Assembly: GCA_965232575.1 (NCBI GenBank)
Contig: CBDDPZ010000008.1
Span: 1,240,001-1,304,000 of the forward strand
Direction of reading: 5' to 3'
Source: Bin5 sp965232575
Lineage (GTDB): Bacteria > Chloroflexota > Anaerolineae > Caldilineales > Caldilineaceae
DNA length: 64,000 nucleotides
Below the pieces are notes generated by a model that saw nothing but the letters and a program-made list of their open reading frames with translations, searched no databases and was not told the origin of the DNA. This document shows, piece by piece, positions 29,748 to 37,880 of this stretch. The translations under genes were made by a program, and so were the position numbers. Each line of letters starts with the position of its first letter. Position 1 is the first letter of the stretch.

Positions 29748-31127
29748 ATGCAGACAGAGAAAGTCCCTGATTCTTCGAGCAAGAACGGAAACGACAGTTC
29801 CGATCCGAATTCCGAGTCATCTCCGGGGCTCACCCCGCCCCCACCGGCTCGGCCTGCCTCTCCGGATCGACAACCCGTCTGGTCGCGGCGCCGCTTCCTG
29901 GCGGCCGCAGCCGCCGGGCTTGGGATGCTTGTCGGGGCCTGCGACAACGGAGAACCATCACTGGACGCCTCCTCCTTGTCGGCAACTTCCTCAACGCCCG
30001 GCCCGTACAACAGGTATCTGCCCTGGGTCGAGATGCGCGGCTTGCGCCCCGCGGCGCGCGACTTCCCGCCCACGCCGCCCAAAGCAACCGCGACCCCAAC
30101 TCCGACCAACACGCCGTTCCCGACCGAAACACCGGTCCCGCCGCCGCCCACCTACACGCCGACGCCGACCGTTACCCCGTTCCCGCCCGGCCCGGCCAGC
30201 AAGCTCGGTCTTTTCATCACCCGCAACCATCCCAGCGTCTTCAACCTGCTGCGCAGCGGCGGCGTCGCCGTCGTCAAGACACTGGAGCTAGACTTTCGTT
30301 TCGCCCGCCAGATCAAAGAAACGGCGCCCAATACCCGGCTGATCGGGCGTATCGACCTGCCCCAGTTGCAGCTGCAAAATCTCAACGCGAAGGCCGCCGC
30401 ACAGGACTTCGTCAATCGTCTCTGGCCTATCGCCGACCATCCCGAGCGCCGCCTCCACTACGACGGCTGGGAAGCCTACAATGAGCCGGTGGCTGGAAAC
30501 CTGGACGAATTCAAACGCCTGACCGAGTTTGAAGTCGAGAGAACCCGGCTCCTCGCCCAAGGTGGTCTCCGCAGCGTAATCGGCAACTTCGGCACAGGTC
30601 AGCCGCCCCTCGAAATGTGGGAGCACTTTCTGCCCGCCGTTGCCGAAGCACAGGTCCACGACGGCTGGCTGGGCTTGCACGAGTATTCCGCCCCCACAAT
30701 CTACTTCGCCAGCACCCGTGAAGGCCAGGGCCGCTACCCGGGGATCGCCCCGCATGACACCGGCTGGCTGACACTGCGCTACCGCCAGGTCTACAACCAG
30801 ATCCTGAAGCCCGCCGGGCGGGCGATCCCGCTGGTAATGACAGAATTGGGCGTAGACGGCCTTGTGACCAATCGTCCAGGCCCGCAGGACGCCAAAGGCT
30901 GGCAGCACTTTCAGGCGTATTGGGCGCAGCACGGCTTCGGTTCCTGGGGTCCGGGCGCTTACGTGGAACAGCTTGTCTGGTATGATCAGGCAATGCAACA
31001 GGATTCCTATGTGATGGGCGGCTGCATTTTCGCCCTGGCAGGCAGCCCCGGCTGGGAATCGTATGAGATCGGCGGGCACGTGGAGTCGGTGCTGCACCAG
31101 TACCTGAGCGTCCATCCGCAGCGGTAG
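29748..31127 (+). CDS. Tat-exported lipoprotein with clan-A glycosidase-like domain
   Basis: 459 residues. A long polar N-region (46 residues) precedes a twin-arginine motif SRRRFLAA (about 46-53), a hydrophobic stretch and a lipobox LVGAC with Cys near 65, so export by Tat and lipid anchoring are likely. A TP-rich linker spans about 115-155. The remaining 300 residues look like a (beta/alpha)8 barrel: 'LGLFITRNHPSVFNLL', 'YDGWEAYNEPVAG' with a putative acid/base Glu in NEP, 'WLGLHEYSAP' and 'PLVMTELGVDG' with a putative nucleophile Glu. This resembles GH5/GH39-like folds but I cannot assign a family. ATG 29748 is chosen over an upstream in-frame start because the promoter is there. Confidence 0.75.
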   Translation: MQTEKVPDSSSKNGNDSSDPNSESSPGLTPPPPARPASPDRQPVWSRRRFLAAAAAGLGMLVGACDNGEPSLDASSLSATSSTPGPYNRYLPWVEMRGLRPAARDFPPTPPKATATPTPTNTPFPTETPVPPPPTYTPTPTVTPFPPGPASKLGLFITRNHPSVFNLLRSGGVAVVKTLELDFRFARQIKETAPNTRLIGRIDLPQLQLQNLNAKAAAQDFVNRLWPIADHPERRLHYDGWEAYNEPVAGNLDEFKRLTEFEVERTRLLAQGGLRSVIGNFGTGQPPLEMWEHFLPAVAEAQVHDGWLGLHEYSAPTIYFASTREGQGRYPGIAPHDTGWLTLRYRQVYNQILKPAGRAIPLVMTELGVDGLVTNRPGPQDAKGWQHFQAYWAQHGFGSWGPGAYVEQLVWYDQAMQQDSYVMGGCIFALAGSPGWESYEIGGHVESVLHQYLSVHPQR

Positions 31128-31184
31128 CTGACACCAAACAGCCGACGACAAAGACGCGCAGTCCAACGACCATCTTCCGTTACA

Positions 31185-31568
31185 GTGAATTCTCTGAGCG
31201 ACATTCATCGGGGTCTGGCCCAAACCGGCATCCTGTTCTTTATTGCATTAGGCTTGTGGGCCATCTGGCTCCGCATTCGCTCCCGCCCGCTGGACAGCAG
31301 CTGGTACGGCGCCGCAGTAATCGGTGAACTGCTGATGATCGCGGAGTTTCTGCTGGGGTGGGTGCTCCACGGTCAGGGGCTGAGTGGGAACCTGTCACGC
31401 GCTTTTGTTCACATTCTCTACGCGACCGTCGCCGTTATCACCCTGCCGGCAGCCTATCTCTATCTGAGCCGCCTGCAGGATGAAAATGTAAAGACAATTC
31501 TTTTCGCAATCGTCTGTTTCTTTCTGATGGAGGTCATCATTCGCGCCCGTGTCGTGGCGCTGGTATAA
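31185..31568 (+). CDS. Small four-helix membrane protein, function unknown
   Basis: 127 residues, GTG start. Four hydrophobic helices (about 12-28, 40-60, 72-95 and 102-122), with an R-S-R-P-L loop after the first and 'GWVLHGQGLSGNLSRAFVHI' between helices 2 and 3. No motif recognised. It follows the lipoprotein gene by 57 bases and could be in its operon. A repeat B copy begins 6 bases after its stop. Confidence 0.65.
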   Translation: MNSLSDIHRGLAQTGILFFIALGLWAIWLRIRSRPLDSSWYGAAVIGELLMIAEFLLGWVLHGQGLSGNLSRAFVHILYATVAVITLPAAYLYLSRLQDENVKTILFAIVCFFLMEVIIRARVVALV

Positions 31569-31573
31569 TCTGC

Positions 31574-31647
31574 ACTGCAGTTTTTAGTGGTCTGCTGGGG
31601 GGCGGCAGTTGCTGGCTACTAAAAACTGGCTACTGAAAACTGGTGTG
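31574..31647 (+). repeat. Repeat B copy 3 (74 bases)
   Basis: Differs from the gyrA-proximal copy at a handful of positions and has the same orientation. It ends 14 bases before the ATG of the HNH gene. Confidence 0.85.
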
Positions 31648-31661
31648 CCGTCACCTTAACC

Positions 31662-32171
31662 ATGTCCCGTTCTGTGCTGGTACTGAATGCAACATTCGAG
31701 CCTCTGAGCCTCGTCTCTGTGCGGCGGGCAGTCGTACTGCTGCTGCGGGAAAAGGCGGAGTTGGTTGAGGCGACCGAACGCATTCTGCACAGCGCCAGCG
31801 AGGCCCTGCCTGAGCCGCTGGTGATTCGTCTTACCCGCTACGTTCGGCTGCCCCATCGCTCTGTCCCACCCACCCGCAGCGCCGTGATTCTGAGAGACGC
31901 TTACACTTGTCAGTATTGCGGGGACACGCCGGGCAAGCACTCGCTGACCGTGGACCACGTGATCCCCCGCTGTCGCGGCGGCGATCATAACTGGACCAAT
32001 CTGGCGACCGCCTGCAAACGCTGCAACTGCAAAAAAGGCGGCATGAGCCCCCGCGAAGCCGGCATGAAGCTGATACGGCGTCCGTTTGAACCGACCTATG
32101 TCGCCCTCGTGCTTTTGAGCAACCCGACCGCCGCCTCCCGCTGGGAAACGCTGATGGGCGCGGCATTCTAG
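31662..32171 (+). CDS. HNH endonuclease family protein
   Basis: 169 residues. The N-terminal half ('VLVLNATFEPLSLVSVRRAVVLLLREKAELVE') is typical of a widespread chromosomal HNH group. The HNH core is 'RDAYTCQYCGDTPGKHSLTVDHVIPRCRGGDHNWTNLATACKRCNCKKGG', with two CxxC zinc pairs, the DH of the beta-beta-alpha-metal active site and the N of 'TNLATAC'. Such proteins are usually not in restriction loci and may act in DNA repair or processing; the biological role is unknown. There is no strong ribosome site; repeat B lies immediately upstream. Confidence 0.9.
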   Translation: MSRSVLVLNATFEPLSLVSVRRAVVLLLREKAELVEATERILHSASEALPEPLVIRLTRYVRLPHRSVPPTRSAVILRDAYTCQYCGDTPGKHSLTVDHVIPRCRGGDHNWTNLATACKRCNCKKGGMSPREAGMKLIRRPFEPTYVALVLLSNPTAASRWETLMGAAF

Positions 32172-32232
32172 CCGCCCTCGACTGCCGCGCCGGCGTGCAC
32201 CGAAAGCCGGAAACCACCCACCAGAGACCTAT

Positions 32233-32886
32233 ATGCACAGGCCCCAACAGGAAACATTGGACGCCGTAATCCGGCGCATTCACGATTTGAACGAGCAGTC
32301 GCTCTTACAGCTTTCCCAATATCTGAGCTATCTCAAGTGGCAGGAGGAGCTCTGGCAAAGTCTGTTGGAAGAAGAAGGCACAGACGAAATTGGGTATGCC
32401 CTCGTTTGGAAATGCGATCTGTTGGAGCTTTTCCCCAATTCCCGCCAGAGCGCCACCCGTACGCCGGACCTGATGGAGGTGCGAATCGACACCGCCAGCT
32501 GTGGCATGGTGCAGCAGCCGGCTCTGTGGCAGCATCCGCCGGTCGAAGGCAGCGCCGTAGTAGAATACGACCTGCATGTACCCCCTGAGGTCGATCGTCT
32601 GCGCATGCAGTTCGCGATCGGCCTTCGCGACGGCGCCCAGATGGAAGGCGACAACTTCTGCGCCTTCCGTGTTCTTCTCAACGGCGTGCGCATCTGGAGC
32701 AGCACAAAGCAGAGCTGCGAGTGGGAACGCTTCGTCACCGACCTGCCGAACCAGGCCGGGCAACACGCGGTCCTCCAGCTCATGACCGACGGCCTGGGCA
32801 ACAGCCGCTGGAATTGGGCCGTCTGGGCCGAGCCCCAACTCCTCGGGTACGCCGCCAATCTGCAAGACGCCAATAGCGGGGAGTGA
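32233..32886 (+). CDS. Hypothetical protein, possible beta-sandwich domain
   Basis: 217 residues, soluble. Residues 1-60 form acidic amphipathic helices ('LDAVIRRIHDLNEQSLLQLSQYLSYLKWQEELWQSLLEE'). Residues of about 65-210 alternate short strands ('VEYDLHVPPEVDRLRMQFAIGLRDGAQMEGDNFCAFRVLLNGVRIWSSTKQSCEWERFVTDLPNQAGQHAVLQLMTDG'), a pattern like the carbohydrate-binding NPCBM/CBM-type jelly-rolls (inference). No signal peptide. It lies between the HNH gene and a membrane protein on the same strand. Confidence 0.55.
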   Translation: MHRPQQETLDAVIRRIHDLNEQSLLQLSQYLSYLKWQEELWQSLLEEEGTDEIGYALVWKCDLLELFPNSRQSATRTPDLMEVRIDTASCGMVQQPALWQHPPVEGSAVVEYDLHVPPEVDRLRMQFAIGLRDGAQMEGDNFCAFRVLLNGVRIWSSTKQSCEWERFVTDLPNQAGQHAVLQLMTDGLGNSRWNWAVWAEPQLLGYAANLQDANSGE

Positions 32887-32921
32887 GGGCACGGGGGAAG
32901 CGAAGTTAGGGGCCAGAGGTT

Positions 32922-32939
32922 AGGGGTTAGCTAACCCCT
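32922..32939 (+). terminator. Palindromic hairpin after the hypothetical gene
   Basis: Perfect 18-base palindrome AGGGGTTAGCTAACCCCT 36 bases after the stop, followed by a pyrimidine-rich tract rather than a T run. Candidate transcription stop. Confidence 0.4.
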
Positions 32940-33013
32940 CGTCCCTGTTCCCTTGCCCCTGCCGTTTTCCCTCTTCCCTTCCCGCCCTGCCCGGTGGATG
33001 ACGGAGCGCCCCG

Positions 33014-33799
33014 ATGCCGGTCCTCGACCTCATTGCCTGGTTTCTACTCGTCCTCTGGGCCTCTCTTGCGACCGGCGGGCTACTCCTTCGCGCATCCCGA
33101 CCGCACTGGCAGCGCCTCCCCGTCTGGTTGCAAGCGGCCTCTGCGCTGACTCTGCTCCTTCTGGCCTGGTATGGCTATCTCCTCACCCGCACCGGCACCG
33201 AAACCGCCCGCTACGCATTGGGCATCGCCGCCGCCATTTCCTTCTTCCTGTTGGGCGGCCATCTTGCGGCCGGAGCGCTTGCTTCCAGGCGGACCTTGTT
33301 CGGCATCCTCGCAATGTCTGCCGGCTACCTTCTGTTCGCTGTCGCGGTCGCACAATATGACGCGACCATCGGAGGTGTACGACTGCTCGTCCTGATATTG
33401 TCACTGCTCGTCGGCGCGCTGACCGGCCTTCCGCTTCTGTGGCGGATCCGCCGTCGAGAGCCGCTGCAGGCGGCGGCCGCCGCCTACACGCTCCTGCTTT
33501 TCGCCGCGACCGGCTTTGCCTTCGGGCTGGCGCTTACATCCCCGCGCTTCGGCGTTTTGCCAGCGGGCGTGCTTCTCCTCGTCTCCAGCGATCTGACCCT
33601 ACTGATCGAACTGGCTGCCAGCCCGTCCTTTTCCCTGCGCGCTCGGCCATCCAACGCAGGTAATAAGAGCTGGCTCCTCCCATCCCTCAGCAACGCAGCC
33701 CGGCTGCTCCGTGCACCCGGCCAGGCTCTCATCGTCGTCTCGATCTGGTCGGCGCTCCAGAATCCTGTTAGCTCGCAGATCCCGGCTTTCGTCTCTTGA
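33014..33799 (+). CDS. Multi-pass membrane protein, YhhN/TMEM86-like
   Basis: 261 residues with seven to eight hydrophobic helices. The spacing and the last helices ('FGVLPAGVLLLVSSDLTLLIELA' and 'RLLRAPGQALIVVSIW') resemble the YhhN (lysoplasmalogenase-like) family, where a conserved Asp in the SD motif and a final Y/G-Q-x-L-I helix occur. Similarity is judged by eye only. No operon partner is evident. Confidence 0.5.
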   Translation: MPVLDLIAWFLLVLWASLATGGLLLRASRPHWQRLPVWLQAASALTLLLLAWYGYLLTRTGTETARYALGIAAAISFFLLGGHLAAGALASRRTLFGILAMSAGYLLFAVAVAQYDATIGGVRLLVLILSLLVGALTGLPLLWRIRRREPLQAAAAAYTLLLFAATGFAFGLALTSPRFGVLPAGVLLLVSSDLTLLIELAASPSFSLRARPSNAGNKSWLLPSLSNAARLLRAPGQALIVVSIWSALQNPVSSQIPAFVS

Positions 33800-33948
33800 T
33801 GGCCAACTGCCACGCCGCTGCCAGCGCACTGGCTGTCCAGCGGCAACTGTGATTCTCTCGCCCCCATTTCCATTTACTCCATTCTTCGCTATAATAGGAC
33901 GCTACTAAGGCAGGCTAAGGTCAAACTGTCCCCAATTCAAATCAGGTC

Positions 33949-35922
33949 ATGTCCACCAACACCTTCCCCTTCGGCCAGGACATAGCGTGGCAGCCGAATC
34001 CTGACTGGATCGCGCAAAGCAATCTGCAACAGTTTATGGACCGGCACGGCATCGCTTCCTATGACGATCTGCTCACGCGTTCAGTCGAAGATATCGGCTG
34101 GTTCTGGGATGCCGTGATGGAGGACCTCGATATTCGCTTCGTCCAACCCTACTCGCAAATTGTCGACCTATCCGACGGCGCGCCCTTCGCCCGCTGGTGT
34201 GTCGGCGGGAAGATGAACATCGTTCACAACTGCCTCGACAAGTGGCAGGAAACCGAGACAGCGTCCGAAACTGCTCTTATCTGGGAAGGGGAGGAGGGCG
34301 GAAACGCCACCCTTACCTACGCCCAACTCCACCAGGAAGTCTGCCGCTGCGCCAATGCTCTGCGCAGTCTCGGTATCGGTAACGGCGATGCCGTCGGCCT
34401 GTACATGCCGATGATCCCCGAACTGGCTGTCGCCTTTCTGGCGGTGATCAAAATAGGCGGCATCGTCCTGCCCCTGTTCAGCGGGTACGGCCCGTCCGCC
34501 ATTAGAAGCCGTCTCAGCGATGGTAGCGCCAAAGCCGTCTTCGCTGCCGACGGATTCCTGCGTCGCGGTCAGGCTGTGGCTATGAAATCGACGCTGGACA
34601 GAGCGCTGGCCGATGTCCCAGGCGTGCGGCATGTGATCGTTTGCAAGCGGCTCCCCGCCTCGTCGCCCGCCGCGCAGATCCCCTGGCACGAGAAACGGGA
34701 CCACTGGTGGCATGAGCTGGTTCCCCCGCAGCCAACCGAGGCCGACACTACTCTGACCGATGCCGAGGATCCGCTGATGATCATCTACACCAGCGGTACC
34801 ACCGGACCGCCCAAGGGTGCTGTCCATACCCATTGCGGATTTCCCGTCAAGGGCGCTCAGGATATGCGCCACGCCATGGACGTCAAGCCGGGTGATCGCG
34901 TCTACTGGATGACCGACATGGGCTGGATGATGGGACCGTGGCTCGTTCTTGCCACCCTGCTCAACCGCGCCACAATGTTCTTCTTCGACGGCGCGGGCGA
35001 CTATCCGTCAGTCGACCGCGTATGGGAACTCTGCGCCCGGCGCCAGATCACACTTCTGGGACTCTCGCCGATGCTCGTGCGGACGCTGATGCCCCACGGC
35101 GCCGATTACGTTACCCGCCATGATCTTTCGCGCCTGCGGGCAGTCGGGGCCACCGGAAGCCCCTGGGGACCGTCCAGTTGGCGCTGGATATTCGAGAATG
35201 TGCTCGAAAGCCGCAAGCCGATCCTCAACTATACCGGTGGCACGGAAATCAGCGGCGGCATCCTGGCCGGTAGCTTTTTCAAACCGCTCAAACCTGCCGC
35301 TTTCGGCGGACCCATTCCGGGAATGGACGCCGATGTCGTCGACGAATCCGGCAACCCAGTGCGCGGGGAGGTGGGCGACCTGATTGTCCGTCAGCCCTGG
35401 ATCGGAATGACGCGCGGCTTCTGGGACGCCAACGACCGCTACCTGGAAACCTACTGGCGCCGTTTCGATGGCATGTGGGTACACGGCGATTTTTGCGCCA
35501 TCGATGAGGACGGCATGTGGTATATTCTGGGCCGCAGTGACGACACCATCAACATCGCCGGCAAGCGGCTTGGGCCGGCTGAAGTCGAAACCCTGGTCAA
35601 TGCCCATCCCGATGTCACCGAATCCGCGGCTGTGGCCGTGCCCCACCCCCTGAAGGACAACGACGTAGTCGTGTTCGCCGTCCTCAAACCGGGCGTCGAC
35701 GTCAACGAATCTTTACGCACCGCCCTGCAAGAGCGCATCACCACCGAATTGGGCCGCCCGCTCAGGCCCAAAGAGGTCAGATTCTGCTCCGCGCTCCCCA
35801 AGACGCGCAATGCCAAGGTGATGCACCGCCTCATCCGGGCCGCTTACCTGGGCGAAGATCTCGGCGACACTAGCGCCTTGGAAAATCCAGCCACATTGCA
35901 GGCGATCCAGCAGTCCGCATGA
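33949..35922 (+). CDS. AMP-forming acyl-CoA (acetyl-CoA-like) synthetase
   Basis: 657 residues, ANL superfamily. An ACAS-type N-terminal cap ('WFWDAVMEDLDIRFVQPYSQIVDLSDGAPFARWCVGGKMNIVHNCLDKW') is followed by the adenylate P-loop YTSGTTGPPKG near residue 281, 'YTGGTEISGG' near 427, 'HGDFCAIDEDGMWYILGRSDDTINIAGKRLGPAEVE' (hinge Asp near 528) and the C-terminal acyl-activating lysine in 'PKTRNAKVMHR'. It activates a carboxylic acid to its CoA thioester using ATP. Chain specificity cannot be read with confidence. The stop overlaps the ATG of the next gene (ATGA), so the two are translationally coupled. A TATAAT box lies about 55 bases upstream of the start. Confidence 0.92.
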   Translation: MSTNTFPFGQDIAWQPNPDWIAQSNLQQFMDRHGIASYDDLLTRSVEDIGWFWDAVMEDLDIRFVQPYSQIVDLSDGAPFARWCVGGKMNIVHNCLDKWQETETASETALIWEGEEGGNATLTYAQLHQEVCRCANALRSLGIGNGDAVGLYMPMIPELAVAFLAVIKIGGIVLPLFSGYGPSAIRSRLSDGSAKAVFAADGFLRRGQAVAMKSTLDRALADVPGVRHVIVCKRLPASSPAAQIPWHEKRDHWWHELVPPQPTEADTTLTDAEDPLMIIYTSGTTGPPKGAVHTHCGFPVKGAQDMRHAMDVKPGDRVYWMTDMGWMMGPWLVLATLLNRATMFFFDGAGDYPSVDRVWELCARRQITLLGLSPMLVRTLMPHGADYVTRHDLSRLRAVGATGSPWGPSSWRWIFENVLESRKPILNYTGGTEISGGILAGSFFKPLKPAAFGGPIPGMDADVVDESGNPVRGEVGDLIVRQPWIGMTRGFWDANDRYLETYWRRFDGMWVHGDFCAIDEDGMWYILGRSDDTINIAGKRLGPAEVETLVNAHPDVTESAAVAVPHPLKDNDVVVFAVLKPGVDVNESLRTALQERITTELGRPLRPKEVRFCSALPKTRNAKVMHRLIRAAYLGEDLGDTSALENPATLQAIQQSA

Positions 35923-37832
35923 ACCTTCTCTCCCTCGAAAACGTCTCCAAGCAGTTCTCCGAACGGCTGTTGCTCGATGCTGTCTCGCTTTCCATCAACG
36001 CCGGCGAACGCATCGGCCTGATCGGCGTCAACGGCAGTGGGAAGACGACCCTCCTGCGCATGATCGCCGGCCTGGAAGCGCCGGACAGCGGTCAGGTCAC
36101 CGTTTGGGGCGGCGTGCGCGTCGAAATGGTCCAACAGGAGCCGCAGCTGGACGAGGGCGCGAGCGTTCTCGAGCAACTCTTCCGCAGCAGCTCGCCGCAG
36201 ATGCGCCTTCTGCGGGACTACGAGAGCGCCAGCCAGCGCCTCGAGCGCGAACCGGCTAACCAGGCCCTGCAGCAGCGCCTGCTGGAACTCTCCGAAGAGA
36301 TGGAGCGCAGCGACGGCTGGGCCGCAGCCGCCAACGCAAAATCAATCCTGACGAAGTTGGGAATCAGCGACTTCGATGCCCGCGTCGAAACCCTCAGCGG
36401 CGGGCAGCGCAAACGCGTGGCCTTGGCGCGGGCCTTGATCGACCGGGCCGACCTGTTGGTCCTTGATGAGCCCACCAACCATATTGATATCGAGACCATC
36501 GAATGGCTGGAGGACTACCTGACCACCGCGCCCGGCGCCCTGCTGATGGTCACCCATGACCGCCACTTCCTCGACCGTGTCGTCCACCGTATCGTCGAGT
36601 TGGACCGGCGCCAGCTCGTCTCCTACACCGGCAACTACAGCCGTTACCTGGAGCTGCGCCAGTTGCGCCACGACCGCTTGGCCGCCGAGGAGCGCCAACG
36701 CCAGAAGCTCCTTAAGCGCGAGCTCGAATGGATTCGGCGGACACCGATGGCTCGGGGCACCAAACAGAAGGCCCGCCAGCAACGCGTCGCCGAACTCCAG
36801 CGCATCCACTACGACTCCGACACCGATCGCGTGGTCATGGCCCTGGCTACCCGCCGGCTCGGCAAGACCGTTCTCACAGCGAAAGGCCTGACCAAGTTCT
36901 ACGCCGGCGCGGCTGCTGTTAATCAGGTTGATTTTGCGCTCGAGCCGGGCGAACGCATCGGCCTCCTCGGCCCCAACGGCGCTGGCAAAAGCACCTTTCT
37001 CGACCTGCTGGCCGGAAAAGTCGAAGTCGACGTGGGGCAGATCAAATGGGGTGAAACCGTGCGGCTCGGTTACTACGACCAGCAGACGCGCGACCTCAAC
37101 GACGCGCAGCGTCTGCTCGAGTTCATCGAGGAGGAAGCGCCGCTGATTCAGGCGCGCGACGGCAACCGCGTTGAGGCCGCCCAGATGATGGAGTGGTTTC
37201 TGTTTCCGCGCAAAATGCAGTGGGGGCGCATTGGGAGCCTCAGCGGGGGCGAGCGCCGCCGCCTCTACCTCCTGCGCACCTTGGTCCACCAGCCCAACGT
37301 GCTTCTGCTGGACGAGCCAACCAACGACTTGGACGTGCAGACGCTGACCGTGCTTGAGGAGTTTCTGGACGCCTTCAGCGGCTGCCTGATCGTTGCCAGC
37401 CACGACCGCTACTTTCTCGATCGCACCGTCGACTTCATCATGCCCTTCGAGGACGGACGCCTGGGCAAGCGTTACCCCGCCCCCTATACAACGTATCGGC
37501 GCTTGTACAGCCAGAACCAGCAGGCCCGCCGCATTGACCATTCCCGATGTGCGCCGGCGCCGGGTCGGCCCGCCGCCAATGGACAAACCGCCCCGCGCCC
37601 GGCTGGAAAGGGCAAGAAACTGACCTGGAAGGAAAGCCAGGAGTTGGCGCGTCTGGAGTCGGAGATTGCCGGCTGGGAAGAAGAACAGGGGAGTCTGCAG
37701 CAGCAGATCAACGACAGCGGCAGCGACTACCAGGCGCTGCAAAGCCTGTCAGCCAGACTGACAGCCGTCGAGTCGTCGCTGGAATCGGCCTTCGAACGCT
37801 GGGCGGAACTGTCCGAGCGTCAGGAGATCTGA
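35919..37832 (+). CDS. ABC-F family ATPase (Uup/EttA type)
   Basis: 637 residues with two tandem ABC ATPase domains and no membrane segments. Domain 1: GVNGSGKTT (about 33), LSGGQRKRVALARAL (about 160), LLVLDEPTNHID (about 181). Domain 2: GPNGAGKST (about 352), LSGGERRRLYLLRTL (about 442), VLLLDEPTNDLD. An arm-linker of charged helices lies between them ('RLAAEERQRQKLLKRELEWIRRTPMARGTKQKARQQR'), and a C-terminal coiled coil (about 565-637) is typical of Uup. ABC-F proteins act on ribosomes or, for Uup, on DNA or stalled ribosomes. The ATG overlaps the upstream synthetase stop by four bases. Confidence 0.95.
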   Translation: MNLLSLENVSKQFSERLLLDAVSLSINAGERIGLIGVNGSGKTTLLRMIAGLEAPDSGQVTVWGGVRVEMVQQEPQLDEGASVLEQLFRSSSPQMRLLRDYESASQRLEREPANQALQQRLLELSEEMERSDGWAAAANAKSILTKLGISDFDARVETLSGGQRKRVALARALIDRADLLVLDEPTNHIDIETIEWLEDYLTTAPGALLMVTHDRHFLDRVVHRIVELDRRQLVSYTGNYSRYLELRQLRHDRLAAEERQRQKLLKRELEWIRRTPMARGTKQKARQQRVAELQRIHYDSDTDRVVMALATRRLGKTVLTAKGLTKFYAGAAAVNQVDFALEPGERIGLLGPNGAGKSTFLDLLAGKVEVDVGQIKWGETVRLGYYDQQTRDLNDAQRLLEFIEEEAPLIQARDGNRVEAAQMMEWFLFPRKMQWGRIGSLSGGERRRLYLLRTLVHQPNVLLLDEPTNDLDVQTLTVLEEFLDAFSGCLIVASHDRYFLDRTVDFIMPFEDGRLGKRYPAPYTTYRRLYSQNQQARRIDHSRCAPAPGRPAANGQTAPRPAGKGKKLTWKESQELARLESEIAGWEEEQGSLQQQINDSGSDYQALQSLSARLTAVESSLESAFERWAELSERQEI

Positions 37833-37880
37833 CGCGCGCCGCCCGCTGGCTGCCGGGAACCGAATTCAGACTGCCACGAG

